A DNA stretch of 64,000 nucleotides from Emcibacteraceae bacterium (GTDB lineage: Bacteria > Pseudomonadota > Alphaproteobacteria > Sphingomonadales > Emcibacteraceae). Below, in pieces: positions 54,581-63,996 of this stretch; the stretch's first letter is position 1; every line of letters begins with the position of its first letter. The DNA is taken from the NCBI GenBank assembly GCA_041396985.1, contig JAWKXO010000001.1, positions 1 to 64,000 on the forward strand, given 5' to 3'. Position numbers and translations under genes: made by a program. Under the pieces are notes generated by a model. The model did no database searches. It was not told the origin of the DNA and saw nothing but the letters and a program-made list of their open reading frames with translations.

Positions 54581-55670
54581 TTGCAAATAACAGGAACTGC
54601 TACAAATTCGACTGATATAAAATCATTGTTGTCTATTCAAACAAGTGAAGCCGTCAATGTAACACGTGGACTAATGGTGCTGCTTTTAATTTTCATTCAT
54701 TGGTCGCCTGGAGTGTTTGAAAGACTTTCATGGGATTATCTGGCAATAACCAATCCTATATTCAGAATTGCAACGCCGGGATTTGCCATGATTTTTGGTC
54801 TTTCTATGGGGCTTTATATTTTTCAAAGATTTTTAAACCGATCCTAAAAGGATCACATGATTACGAAAATCCTTTTCGTACTTGCAATTGCCATTTTAAT
54901 ACTGGCCGCAATTAAGTTTAATTATCTATCTTGGAAGGGGAAGTATTAATTTAAACCTTCTGCCAGCGTCCTTATTTTTTCAGTTTTACTTTATTACCTA
55001 TTGGCAATTGCTTCCATACTTCCTTATGGTATTACATTTTAAACAAATTCAAAAATGTGATGATTGCCTCTTTTTGCATCTTTAATCATGTATGCTCTTG
55101 CTGATGTTCGCAAAAATATTACTTCCAAGTGCCGGATTAAATGGCTTCGTACGCTTAGCGGGGTTAATGATAGAAGCAAAATATAATTATTTTGATATGA
55201 GCGCTGTTGTTTTTATGGGCATTGCGCTTGGTGTATATATCAATAATTTGTTAAAGACAGAACAAAAAGGCCATGATTTACTCAGCGTCGGATTATTGCT
55301 CATTTTCTTAGGCGTTCTTGTTTCTTACGAAACAGAGCAAATTGATCTTTGGCTGACAATTGAATTAACACCAATCTGGATGGACATTTCTTATTTTGGA
55401 ACTGTCATTATTATGCTTTCTTTGGCCTTAAAATACAGCTATGTCATCGATAAATCCGAAATACCAAACATTTTATTCCGTATTGTCGCGGTTTTGGGCA
55501 CATATTCCTTATGGATTTACATTGGCCATGGCCTAGTAATCCCACTTAAAGATCTGTTTGTTGCTATGGGATTGAATTATCCAGTGTCTATAACCGGTTC
55601 CATATTACTCTTCACTGTCGCAGTGGCAATCCCAACTGCCCGCAGATACAAAAAGTTTTATATGAAATAG
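54581..55670 (+). pseudogene. Degraded membrane acyltransferase-like gene
   Basis: Two open pieces (54581-54847 starting with TTG, and 55092-55670) encode membrane-protein fragments with about eight hydrophobic segments in total, of the type seen in OpgC/DUF1624-like acyltransferases (VTRGLMVLLLIFIHWSPGVF; MSAVVFMGIALGVYIN; GTYSLWIYIGHGLVIPL). Between them the first frame stays hydrophobic but is cut by TAA at 54845 and 54947, TAA at 55040 and TGA TGA at 55058-55063, and a frameshift near 55085 is needed to reach the second piece. So the gene is dead. It lies one base after the hydrolase stop and was probably its operon partner, adding acyl groups to glycan. Confidence 0.75.
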
Positions 55671-55672
55671 AC

Positions 55673-56609
55673 TTACTGCTTAGCTTTTTTAAGCAGATAT
55701 TTGGCAAGATTCTGATCATGAATGATCAGGGCCGGCCCATCCCGTGAATCCGGGATTTCATATAATTTATTGGTTTTGCTTTCATTGACTTCTGAATAAT
55801 GAAGAATTCCGTGACGTCCCCTCAGCAACAACCCTTTCAATGATATCCCGGGTTATATGTTTTTTATCTTCAGAAAAACCGTAAATCAGCGCCGTATCAC
55901 AGATAATATTGATCAGTCGCGGAACGCCTCTGCTGGCCATATAAATATAGGTGCAGGCTTCATCATCAAAGATCTTTTCCTTACACCCAGCGACTTTCAG
56001 GCGATGTTCAATATAGGCCTCGACCTCTTCAAGATTAAAAGGCTTCAGATAAAAGTCAGATGAAATTCTCTGTGAGAACTGAACCAGTTCAGGCCTTTGC
56101 AGTAAATCTTTCAATTGCGGCTGACCAACCAGGATTAATTGTAAAAGCTGATCTTTATCCGCATTTATATTGGAAAGCATTCTTAGCTGTTCCAGTGTCT
56201 TAAGGCCAAGATTCTGGGCTTCATCAACGATCAGGACAGTTTTTCTGCCCCGGCCATATTCAGCGATGAGATATTTTTGAAACTGGTCAAACAGTTTCAC
56301 GCTTGAAACTTCATCAAATGGCTGACCATAAGCAAGCAGCACCCATTGCAACAGGTCGCCGCGGTCATCCTGCACATTAGAAATAAGGCCAACATTAAGA
56401 TTTTCGCTCATATTATTGAGCAGATGTCGAATAAGGGTTGTTTTGCCGCAGCCCACTTCACCAGTGATGACGGTGAAACCTGCCTGGTTCATAATTCCGT
56501 ATTCCAGCATACTGAATGCCAGAGAATGATTCTTACCCCAATAAATATAATCAGGGTCCGGCAGTATCGAAAACGGCTTTTCTGTCAGCCCATAAAATTC
56601 ATTATACAT
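55673..56609 (-). CDS. Exosortase-associated AAA+ ATPase (ExeA/GspA-like), frameshifted near the 3' end
   Basis: The uninterrupted frame (55782-56609) gives 275 residues: MYNEFYGLTEKPFSILPDP, Walker A GEVGCGKTT (residues 50-58), Walker B VLIVDEAQN, sensor LLQLILVGQPQL and a C-terminal helical lid to VVAEG. Beyond a run of four C at 55818-55821 the next frame continues convincingly (RHGILHYSEVNESK ... IIHDQNLAKYLLKKAKQ) to a TAA at 55673, three bases from the converging pseudogene. Removing one C would restore a protein of about 313 aa. These ATPases go with XrtA/PEP-CTERM exopolysaccharide loci. The shift may be a real mutation or an assembly error. The gene follows prsT by 27 bases. Confidence 0.82.
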
Positions 56610-56636
56610 CTTAACCTAAACTTACCCTTAATTCGC

Positions 56637-59072
56637 TTACGGTTTTAAATCCGCAAGGAGCCCTTTTACCTCGTCAAGTTGCTCAAATGGCTGGTTTTCT
56701 GCCAGTTTAACAACCTCTTCAAATTCTCTGGCCGCAGCAGCATTTCTGTCGCCTGCCATATAACTCATTCCCAGATGATACCGGAAATACACATTGTTCG
56801 GCATCTTCTCCACAACATCCTGCAGAACCGATGTCGCATTCTGTATATCACCAACTTTATAATAAATCCATCCCAGAGTGTCTTTGAAATGCGGTATTGC
56901 TGATTGACGGAAGCGTGCTGCCAGTTGCTGGGCTCTTTGCATACTTTCATTATCGGTACGGTGTTCTGAAAGCAGGCTGGCTAAGTTATTGACCACGATA
57001 TCGACTGTAGCATCCTGTGCATACATGTCTTCATAGACGGCGATTGCTCCTTCATAATCTTTTTCCCTCTCATAAAGATTGGCTTTATAAAGATTAAGGC
57101 CGGTATTATTTTCAACGGATGAAATGCCCCGGTCTATGACGTTCATGGCCTCGTCCAGATTTCCCTGACGGATATAATAAGCAGCCAGATTGGAAAATGC
57201 CACGTCTTTTGTCGGATCAGCTTCAATAGCCCTGTTAAATGAATTTACGGCCTCATCATTATTATTTGAAACCATATTGACCTGACCAAGCAGGACAAGG
57301 GCCTGATAATTATTTTCATCATCTGCAATCAGGTTATTCAGGAATGTTTTTGCTTCACCCGCTTTTCCTGCCTGAATATAAGCCGTGATCAAAGAATTGA
57401 GCGGACGGCTCGCTCCACCGGAATTTGAATAGGCATTCCGGAAGGATTCGATGCTTTGGTCATAATTTCGCTGACCTCTATAGACAAACCCTTTAATTTC
57501 GGTACTGGCTTCATCATCCTTATCAACCTGCTCAAGGATATTGGCCACATCCTGTGCACCACTCCAATCCTGACGCATCAGTTTGATCTGTGCCAGCGAT
57601 TTTAAAAGCTGTACATTATTGGCATTCACTTTCAATGCTTCGATCAAAACCTGTTCTGCCCTTGGTGCCGCTGACTGTTTTATCAGAAATTCAGAATAGG
57701 CAACGGCCACAGACGGGTCTTCATTGCTATATCGAAGTGCATCCGCAAATGTATCATCAGCCAGTTCAATTGACCCACTTAATTCATACGCTCTGGAAAG
57801 GAGCAACGATGCGCGCACGGAATCCGGTGTTTCACTCAGCACAATCCTTAGATCCTGTATCGCGTTATCATAATCATTTTTTGCAAGCGAAATTCCTCCA
57901 CGCATTTCAAGCGCGGACACATTCTTTGAATCAATGTCTAGAATTTCAGCAATAATATCGGACGCTTCCTCAATATTTCCATCGTCAATGGCCATCTGTC
58001 CCAGTCTTGAGCGGGCAATCAGACCATCTTCAGAACTGCCTGTCCTGTCGACAATTTTATTAAGAACAGTTTTTGCATCATCCTTTTTGCCATTGCTGAG
58101 ATAAAATTCCGCAAGTGCAAGCTGGTAACGAACTACATCCACCCCTCTTTCAATCAGGGCATTAAGTTCCGCTTCGGCAGCAGCACTGTTTCGGTAGGAA
58201 TTAAGAAAACGAACGACATTAATATTTTTTTCGTAATCGGTCGGATCAGCCGTGGCAATTGCTCTGACTTCCCGTTCTGCCGCATCGGTATTATTATGGT
58301 TGACATAAAAATTGACAAAGGACAGGTGCACTTTCTGATCATCGGGATAAGCGGCAACAAGTTCTTTATAAACCTCTTCCGCTTTATCAATATCCCCTTT
58401 CGTTTCATAAATCAGAATAGTGATCAGCATAAGATCTTTATTTGCGGCCAGATTATCACGTGCATCATTAATAAATTTAAGGGCACCATCATAATCGCCG
58501 GCTGCAAATCGCTCTGCTGCCAGAATCTGTATCGCTTTTAAATTGCCCGGTTCAATGGAGAGCGCCTTATTGGCAAATTCAACAGCCCCTTTTGCATCTT
58601 CAAGCTTTAAAAGAGTTGCCCCTCTAAGGGCCAGCACTTCAGGGTTCTGGTTATCAATAAGCAGGGCGGCTTCACTGATTTCCACTGCCTTATCCAGCTC
58701 CCCAACCATCAGCAGCAAAGTCCCGAGACGGGTATGGGCTTCTATGTTGGTGGGGTCCAGCTCAATCACTTTATTAAGCAGCGCGATGACCTTGCCCCAC
58801 TCCTCGTTCTTTTCTTCAACAAGTGACATACCATACCAGGCAGGAACAAATGTATCATCAATCTGCAAAGCATTTCGAAATTCGATACTGGCCTTGACCA
58901 CATCCTGATCGGCGAGCAGTTCCATGCCGCGTTCATAATGGGACTGTTTCACCTCTTCCGGTGAACTACAGGCAGCAAAGCCAATCAAACAGACACCCAT
59001 CATCAGGGCACGAACTGTTTTTTTAACTGCTTTAATTTCAATATGCTTGGTCATTTTTTTTCCAGTACTCAT
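56637..59072 (-). CDS. prsT: PrsT-like TPR lipoprotein of the XrtA/PEP-CTERM system
   Basis: The 811-residue product has a signal peptide with lipobox FAAC (Cys35) and then about 20 tetratricopeptide repeats to the end, such as KASIEFRNALQIDDTFVPAWYG, VIALLNKVIELDPTNIEAHTRLG, AVNSFNRAIEADPTKDVAFSNLAAYYI. The length and position next to exosortase match PrsT, a proposed periplasmic scaffold for exopolysaccharide export or secretion of PEP-CTERM proteins. ATG at codon 7 (59054) is an alternative start. It follows the exosortase gene by nine bases and precedes the ATPase gene. Confidence 0.9.
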   Translation of the reverse strand: MSTGKKMTKHIEIKAVKKTVRALMMGVCLIGFAACSSPEEVKQSHYERGMELLADQDVVKASIEFRNALQIDDTFVPAWYGMSLVEEKNEEWGKVIALLNKVIELDPTNIEAHTRLGTLLLMVGELDKAVEISEAALLIDNQNPEVLALRGATLLKLEDAKGAVEFANKALSIEPGNLKAIQILAAERFAAGDYDGALKFINDARDNLAANKDLMLITILIYETKGDIDKAEEVYKELVAAYPDDQKVHLSFVNFYVNHNNTDAAEREVRAIATADPTDYEKNINVVRFLNSYRNSAAAEAELNALIERGVDVVRYQLALAEFYLSNGKKDDAKTVLNKIVDRTGSSEDGLIARSRLGQMAIDDGNIEEASDIIAEILDIDSKNVSALEMRGGISLAKNDYDNAIQDLRIVLSETPDSVRASLLLSRAYELSGSIELADDTFADALRYSNEDPSVAVAYSEFLIKQSAAPRAEQVLIEALKVNANNVQLLKSLAQIKLMRQDWSGAQDVANILEQVDKDDEASTEIKGFVYRGQRNYDQSIESFRNAYSNSGGASRPLNSLITAYIQAGKAGEAKTFLNNLIADDENNYQALVLLGQVNMVSNNNDEAVNSFNRAIEADPTKDVAFSNLAAYYIRQGNLDEAMNVIDRGISSVENNTGLNLYKANLYEREKDYEGAIAVYEDMYAQDATVDIVVNNLASLLSEHRTDNESMQRAQQLAARFRQSAIPHFKDTLGWIYYKVGDIQNATSVLQDVVEKMPNNVYFRYHLGMSYMAGDRNAAAAREFEEVVKLAENQPFEQLDEVKGLLADLKP

Positions 59073-59081
59073 ATCAATTTG

Positions 59082-60662
59082 TTAATTCGGTAAATAAGAA
59101 GGTAGATCCGGTGCAATTTCATCAAGAAAGGTTTGTATCCGTTTCTCGGCATCCTCTACCTCTTCACCTTCAAAAATTGGTGTTGTCAGACGGACAAGCG
59201 ATCCGTCCGTTCTGTTTCTGAAAATAGCGTCTTTTACCAGATACCATTTCATCAGATATTCATTCGACATTTTATGCCCGCGCTGATCAAACCAGTAATA
59301 GACAAGCTGTCTGTCCCGCTCGCGTTCGATTATAGCACGATTTATCGGCATTGGCTCGCTTTGTCCGCGAACGTTGATTTCAATGCGATCAAACTCTGTA
59401 ATCAGCCAACCACCACCTGGGATACAGACCCTCGGCGAATGCGGTGATATTCCTTTTCTTTGTGATGAATAATAGGCCACATAAAGATTAACAGGCATGC
59501 TGCGCATCGGTGATCTGTAATCAGCAAGAATATAATCATCTAGCCCAAGGGCTTTTTCCACATTCGGCTCAAGATATGTTTTTCTTGATTCCCAGCCATC
59601 AATTTCACTCGGGAAGGAAACAAACCTCATCCGTTCAGGTACAATTTCCTGACGATCCGTGATATTTAATATCCCAAATGTCGCCAAAACCATAAACCCG
59701 GCAGTAAAGGCTATCGGTAAAATATTTTCACCCTTTTCATTTGCCTTTAGCGGCTTGGCCTCAATTTCCGGAAGATCGAAAAGTTCAAAAAAATCACCGC
59801 CATTGGTGAATTTGATAAAGAGCCAGACTTCACCGCATAAAATTGCCGCACAGGCCATAAAAATAACCCAGCCTTCAAAATAATGCAGAAGACCATCGGC
59901 CATTCCACCACCCCAATATTCAACCAGAACACCAACCATGCCAATTCTGAAACTGTTCATGAAAATTGTAATCGGTATTGTCGAAATAAAAACAATTGCC
60001 CGTTGCCAAAATGGCGCTTTAAAAAGATATGCTACCAAAAACCCAAGACTGGTAAGCGGGTATAAATAACGAAGGCCACTACAGGCATCCACCACCTGAA
60101 GCTTATAACTGCCAAGATCAATTACATTTCCTTCGAGAAAGACGGGTATACTCAAAAGTCTTATAAAAAAGACTCCAAGTTCCGAAGAAATAAGCTGAAG
60201 GCGCCAGGACATAATTGAATCAAGAAAATAAGGCATCGGAATTGCAAACAGCAAAAACAGAATTGGCAATGCTGTCAGACGTAATAACGCCATGCCGCCA
60301 AAGACAAGGGAAATACCAAGCAGCGAAAGAATAAAGCCCGTCTGTACCAGAATAAATATGGCGCTTAGTTCCCCGACAAGCAGCATAAAGCCGGAGACCA
60401 GAATAACAGCAAAACCTGCCCACATTGGCTTGCCTATGCTGGCTGCCAGCGCATCTCGTCTGTCCCAAAGCATCCAGAGCGATATAGCCGGAATCAGAAA
60501 ACCATGGCTATACTCATCCTGTGTCAACCAGCGCCCATACTGGTTTAATAATCCACCACTGAATGCCGCCAGACTGAAAAACAGCGAGACGCCAAGCAGG
60601 ATAAACTGAACAGGATGCTGCCTGATTATATTGGGGTGTGCCGTGTCAGAAATAATACTCAT
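59082..60662 (-). CDS. xrtA: Exosortase A with C-terminal EpsI domain
   Basis: The 526-residue product fuses two normally separate or fused modules. Residues 1 to about 290 are the multi-pass exosortase with the catalytic triad-type residues Cys194 (VDACSGLRYL), Arg239 (NSFRIGMVG) and His260 (GLLHYFEGW). Residues about 310-526 are an EpsI-type domain with ADYRSPMRSMPVNLYVAYYSSQRKGISPHSPRVCIPGGGW. Exosortases cut PEP-CTERM-like C-terminal signals at the inner membrane and attach proteins to the exopolysaccharide. First gene of a three-gene run. No PEP-CTERM substrate is present in this window. Confidence 0.95.
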   Translation of the reverse strand: MSIISDTAHPNIIRQHPVQFILLGVSLFFSLAAFSGGLLNQYGRWLTQDEYSHGFLIPAISLWMLWDRRDALAASIGKPMWAGFAVILVSGFMLLVGELSAIFILVQTGFILSLLGISLVFGGMALLRLTALPILFLLFAIPMPYFLDSIMSWRLQLISSELGVFFIRLLSIPVFLEGNVIDLGSYKLQVVDACSGLRYLYPLTSLGFLVAYLFKAPFWQRAIVFISTIPITIFMNSFRIGMVGVLVEYWGGGMADGLLHYFEGWVIFMACAAILCGEVWLFIKFTNGGDFFELFDLPEIEAKPLKANEKGENILPIAFTAGFMVLATFGILNITDRQEIVPERMRFVSFPSEIDGWESRKTYLEPNVEKALGLDDYILADYRSPMRSMPVNLYVAYYSSQRKGISPHSPRVCIPGGGWLITEFDRIEINVRGQSEPMPINRAIIERERDRQLVYYWFDQRGHKMSNEYLMKWYLVKDAIFRNRTDGSLVRLTTPIFEGEEVEDAEKRIQTFLDEIAPDLPSYLPN

Positions 60663-60776
60663 CCATTTAATTTTTTATTGCGTTTTATAATTTGACGAGA
60701 TTATCACAAAGAAAAGTAAAAAAACAGTGTATGTGGGCTCGATTAAATTATTAAGTTTATTGTCTATTTTATTGAT

Positions 60777-61871
60777 TTATTTTGTTTTATTGGTAGCGAT
60801 ATTGAAATCAAGGCAATTAAGATGAAATATTCTTTTAATGAATTTATTTGGATTTATCAGGGTTAATTTATGCCCATTGCTTTCCATTTCTTCATTAAAT
60901 AGCAATAATTGAGCCAAAATTGACGGATCAATATAACCGACTTTTGTCATATCCAGCTCAAAATCCCCGTCCCGTTTCAGAATTTCGTTAAACATAGCGA
61001 TAATCCTGTCCCGTATTTCTATCGTCAGATCACCTTTTAATATTACGGTCTTTTTCTTAAAAACCGGCAAAATATATGGCGTTGACCGGGTGGTGTGCCT
61101 TTTGATCAGAGATCTGTATGGCAAAATATTTTTAAAAATCAATTTTAGAAAGGCACAACCGTCATTCCAATATCTGCTGAATAATTCCGGTTCTTCCTTA
61201 ATCCGCCATAGCCATTCCAGATGAAAATTCTGCACCCATTCCGGTGCTCTCTTCACATTCCCGGCAATGAAATTGACAACTGCCCCAAGATGGCTGATCA
61301 CATAAGCATTTAAACTGTCACGATTATTTTCAATCCAGGCCTGGCCTTTTTTCGCACCTAGCGAAACAATGATGAAGTCGGCTTTCGCTTCATTAATTTC
61401 ATCAATAATTTCGTTGCTGCTCATGTCTTCGACACTGCCAAAGCCGGGGTTCAGGTAACCGACACTTTCCAGTCCGCATTTTTTTTCATTTAATATTTCA
61501 TGGGCTTGTTCCGCTATGCCATCCTGACCGCCAAAGAAAAAAACCTTTATCGGTTTTTTCCGGCAGCGGTCATCATATTTCAGAAAATCAATAAGACTGG
61601 ACCCCGCAACCCGTTTTCTGATGGGGATATCAAGCAGTTTACACATAAACACAATCGGCATGCCGTCTGCTATGCTTAAATCAGAATGGAGGACAGACTT
61701 TCTGAAATGTTCATCATGCTGACCGGCAATCAGGAAATTCAGGTTCGGTGTCGATAAAAATAATTTATTTCTATTGTTGATAGCGTCGATTATTTTTGTG
61801 GCCGTTTCCTCCATGGTCACGGCATCAAAGCTTAATCCCAACAAATTATATATATCACGGTCAGCGTTCAT
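60777..61871 (-). CDS. WecG/TagA/CpsF family (GT26) glycosyltransferase fused to a STAS domain
   Basis: Residues about 35-215 form the GT26 domain: FLSTPNLNFLIAGQHDEHFRK, SDLSIADGMPIVF (the active-site Asp region), FFFGGQDGIAEQAHEIL, ADFIIVSLGAKKGQAWI, LGAVVNFIAGNVKRAPEWVQ and LEWLWRIKEEP. GT26 enzymes add N-acetylmannosamine(uronic acid) or glucose to lipid-linked sugars. Residues about 272-360 are a separate STAS-like domain (LDMTKVGYIDPSILAQLLL, SNGHKLTLINPN) with Ser317 at the usual phosphorylation position. STAS domains normally regulate partner switching, so glycosyltransfer here may be controlled by phosphorylation. It overlaps the GT2 gene by 11 bases. Confidence 0.87.
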   Translation of the reverse strand: MNADRDIYNLLGLSFDAVTMEETATKIIDAINNRNKLFLSTPNLNFLIAGQHDEHFRKSVLHSDLSIADGMPIVFMCKLLDIPIRKRVAGSSLIDFLKYDDRCRKKPIKVFFFGGQDGIAEQAHEILNEKKCGLESVGYLNPGFGSVEDMSSNEIIDEINEAKADFIIVSLGAKKGQAWIENNRDSLNAYVISHLGAVVNFIAGNVKRAPEWVQNFHLEWLWRIKEEPELFSRYWNDGCAFLKLIFKNILPYRSLIKRHTTRSTPYILPVFKKKTVILKGDLTIEIRDRIIAMFNEILKRDGDFELDMTKVGYIDPSILAQLLLFNEEMESNGHKLTLINPNKFIKRIFHLNCLDFNIATNKTK

Positions 61872-62784
61872 GGTGCGCCTGCTCCCACTTTGGCTTCATT
61901 GCGTCATTGATTTCATCAATGGCCCGCTTTTTGCCAACCACCAATGCCCTTCGCTGATATTTTCTGATAAATGAAATCAGTTTTCTGTCTGATTGTTGCG
62001 GCTTTCGGCAAATCATGCTTTTAATAAATCCCCATGCCATAGCCAGCCCGCCAATAATATAGGGTGGCCGCACCATCCGGTATGCGGCGGTTGCCATAAA
62101 ATATAGTATACTGCTTCCCATATAATATTGTCCGTATCCGTGGCGCATCCGGCCGGTCAGTATGCCATTCTGACTTGATCCCATCGGTCTCAGATGGATA
62201 AATCTGATTTTCGGGTCATCACTGCTGCAGGCGATCCAGCCAAGAAATCGGCAGCGATGACAGTCTATCGCATCCCACATGACTTCACGGACAAAGCCGC
62301 CTATTTCCTCAAAACATTGTCGGCGGTAAAATTTTGATGCACCAACACACATTTCATCGCCGCACTTTTCACTGACCTGTCTGTCACCATCCATATAATA
62401 GGGTTTTCCGCTGAAACAGCCAAGTCTTGGATTTTCTGCCATCTTTTCCATCAGAATTTTGAAATAATCGGATGGCAGGATCAGATCCATATCCAGTTTG
62501 CAGATATAGTCAAATTCAGCGGGATTTATACTGTCATAGCCTTTATAAAAAGCTTCAATCACGCCGGGTCCAACGGCGCGGGCGCCACGGTTTTCATTGG
62601 TGATCACCGAAATCCAGGTATATTTTTCAGCATACTCGCTCAGAATGTTCGCTGTTTCATCGGTTGAGCCGTCATCAACAATAACCCATTTTTCCGGCAA
62701 TATGCTTTGCCCGGCAACGCTGTCGAGCGTCTGGCGCATAAATTTTGCCTCATTCCGGCAGGGTGATATAATTAAATAGCTCAT
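61861..62784 (-). CDS. GT2 family glycosyltransferase
   Basis: The 307-residue GT-A enzyme has the N-terminal nucleotide-sugar motif SPCRNEAKFMRQTLDSV, the WVIVDDGSTDET segment, and a DxD-type metal site in CKLDMDLILPSDYF; VGASKFYRRQCFEEIGGF is the acceptor-side signature. A helical C-terminal tail (about 230-307) may attach to the membrane. It makes a glycosidic bond in exopolysaccharide synthesis. It overlaps the GT26-STAS gene and follows the GT4 gene by nine bases. Confidence 0.9.
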   Translation of the reverse strand: MSYLIISPCRNEAKFMRQTLDSVAGQSILPEKWVIVDDGSTDETANILSEYAEKYTWISVITNENRGARAVGPGVIEAFYKGYDSINPAEFDYICKLDMDLILPSDYFKILMEKMAENPRLGCFSGKPYYMDGDRQVSEKCGDEMCVGASKFYRRQCFEEIGGFVREVMWDAIDCHRCRFLGWIACSSDDPKIRFIHLRPMGSSQNGILTGRMRHGYGQYYMGSSILYFMATAAYRMVRPPYIIGGLAMAWGFIKSMICRKPQQSDRKLISFIRKYQRRALVVGKKRAIDEINDAMKPKWEQAHHER

Positions 62785-62793
62785 ATTCTCATC

Positions 62794-63996
62794 TTATCCG
62801 TTAAACAGCACTTCCAGCCTGTCAATATTAACATCGCGACCAAATTCGCTTTGAACATGGCTTGCCGCATTATCGATAAGACTATGCTGAATGTCACGTT
62901 TTACTATTGCTTCCGCCAGTGCATCAGCGTCTTTCGGTTCAACCAGCAGACCGGTTTTCCCATCTATAATCAGTTCCGGTATCCCCGATATCCTTGTTGA
63001 AATAACCGCTAGACCAAGCATCATCGCTTCCATCAGCACAACGGGAATACCGTCCATGTCGCCATTTTTATCTTTCTGACAGGCCAAAACAAAAATATCA
63101 TGTTTTGCCATCCATCGCCCCACATCCTTATTATCAAGGGCGCCGATCATTTCCACGCAGTCGGATACATTTTTCTCAGCAATTCTTTTTTCAATCTGCG
63201 TCCGTTCGGGTCCATCGCCGGCAATGGACAGTAATACCGGTACCCCTCTATCTTTTAAAAGCGCCACGGCGTCAATTAAGGTCAGCATCCCTTTCTTTTC
63301 CACCAGACGGCCCAGTGAACAAAGCCTGATTTTCTCGCTTGCCTCTTTTTCCGCCCCTTCATATTTCAGATCGACCCCGCAGCGCACAATGCGTATTTTG
63401 TTTGCCGGGAGGCCAATTTCCATTAAAAAGCGCCTGTTGAAATCGGAAATAGTGACAAAATATTTCGCACGCTCCGCTTTTCTTTTTAAAAGAAGGCCGT
63501 GTTCAAAAATATCATTGGCATGGGACGTTACAGTAAAGGGTTTATGACTGATGACCGACGCATACATGGCAACCTGACATGGCACATTGGCAAAATGAAC
63601 ATGAATGTGTTCACAACCGTTTTTTATGAATAACCGCGCCGCCCGACAGGCAGCAAAAAACTGATAAATCAGCTTATAAGCCGCCAGATTGAAAAGCCCA
63701 ACATGAAAAAAATCTGATATCAATAGCCCCAGTGCTTTCACTGTCCCCAAAGGCCTTGTGAAAAGACACTGAAAAAAAGCAATGATAAAAATAATCACCC
63801 CATCCTTATAAAGATAATGAACAGGTCCCATTTTTTCTTTTACTGCGGGCGAAACATCCACAGGTTGATGAATTGACAGGGGAAAAATTTTGTAACCACG
63901 CTCACGTAAGGAAAAAATTTCATTATAGACAAATGTTTCCGATAATGCCGGAATTGCGGGCGCCAGATAGGCGATATTTTTCTCCTTAAGCGCCAT
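62794..63996 (-). CDS. GT4 family glycosyltransferase
   Basis: The 400-residue GT-B enzyme has an N-terminal acceptor domain (APAIPALSETFVYNEI) and a C-terminal donor domain (about 200-385) with LCSLGRLVEKKGMLTLIDA, LSIAGDGPERTQIEKR, and the E-x7-E motif EAMMLGLAVISTRISGIPELI. The start ATG lies four bases from the window edge, followed by GCGCTTAAGGAG; the promoter lies beyond. It adds a sugar to a lipid-linked glycan. Neighbouring polysaccharide genes probably continue past 64,000. Confidence 0.9.
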   Translation of the reverse strand: MALKEKNIAYLAPAIPALSETFVYNEIFSLRERGYKIFPLSIHQPVDVSPAVKEKMGPVHYLYKDGVIIFIIAFFQCLFTRPLGTVKALGLLISDFFHVGLFNLAAYKLIYQFFAACRAARLFIKNGCEHIHVHFANVPCQVAMYASVISHKPFTVTSHANDIFEHGLLLKRKAERAKYFVTISDFNRRFLMEIGLPANKIRIVRCGVDLKYEGAEKEASEKIRLCSLGRLVEKKGMLTLIDAVALLKDRGVPVLLSIAGDGPERTQIEKRIAEKNVSDCVEMIGALDNKDVGRWMAKHDIFVLACQKDKNGDMDGIPVVLMEAMMLGLAVISTRISGIPELIIDGKTGLLVEPKDADALAEAIVKRDIQHSLIDNAASHVQSEFGRDVNIDRLEVLFNG

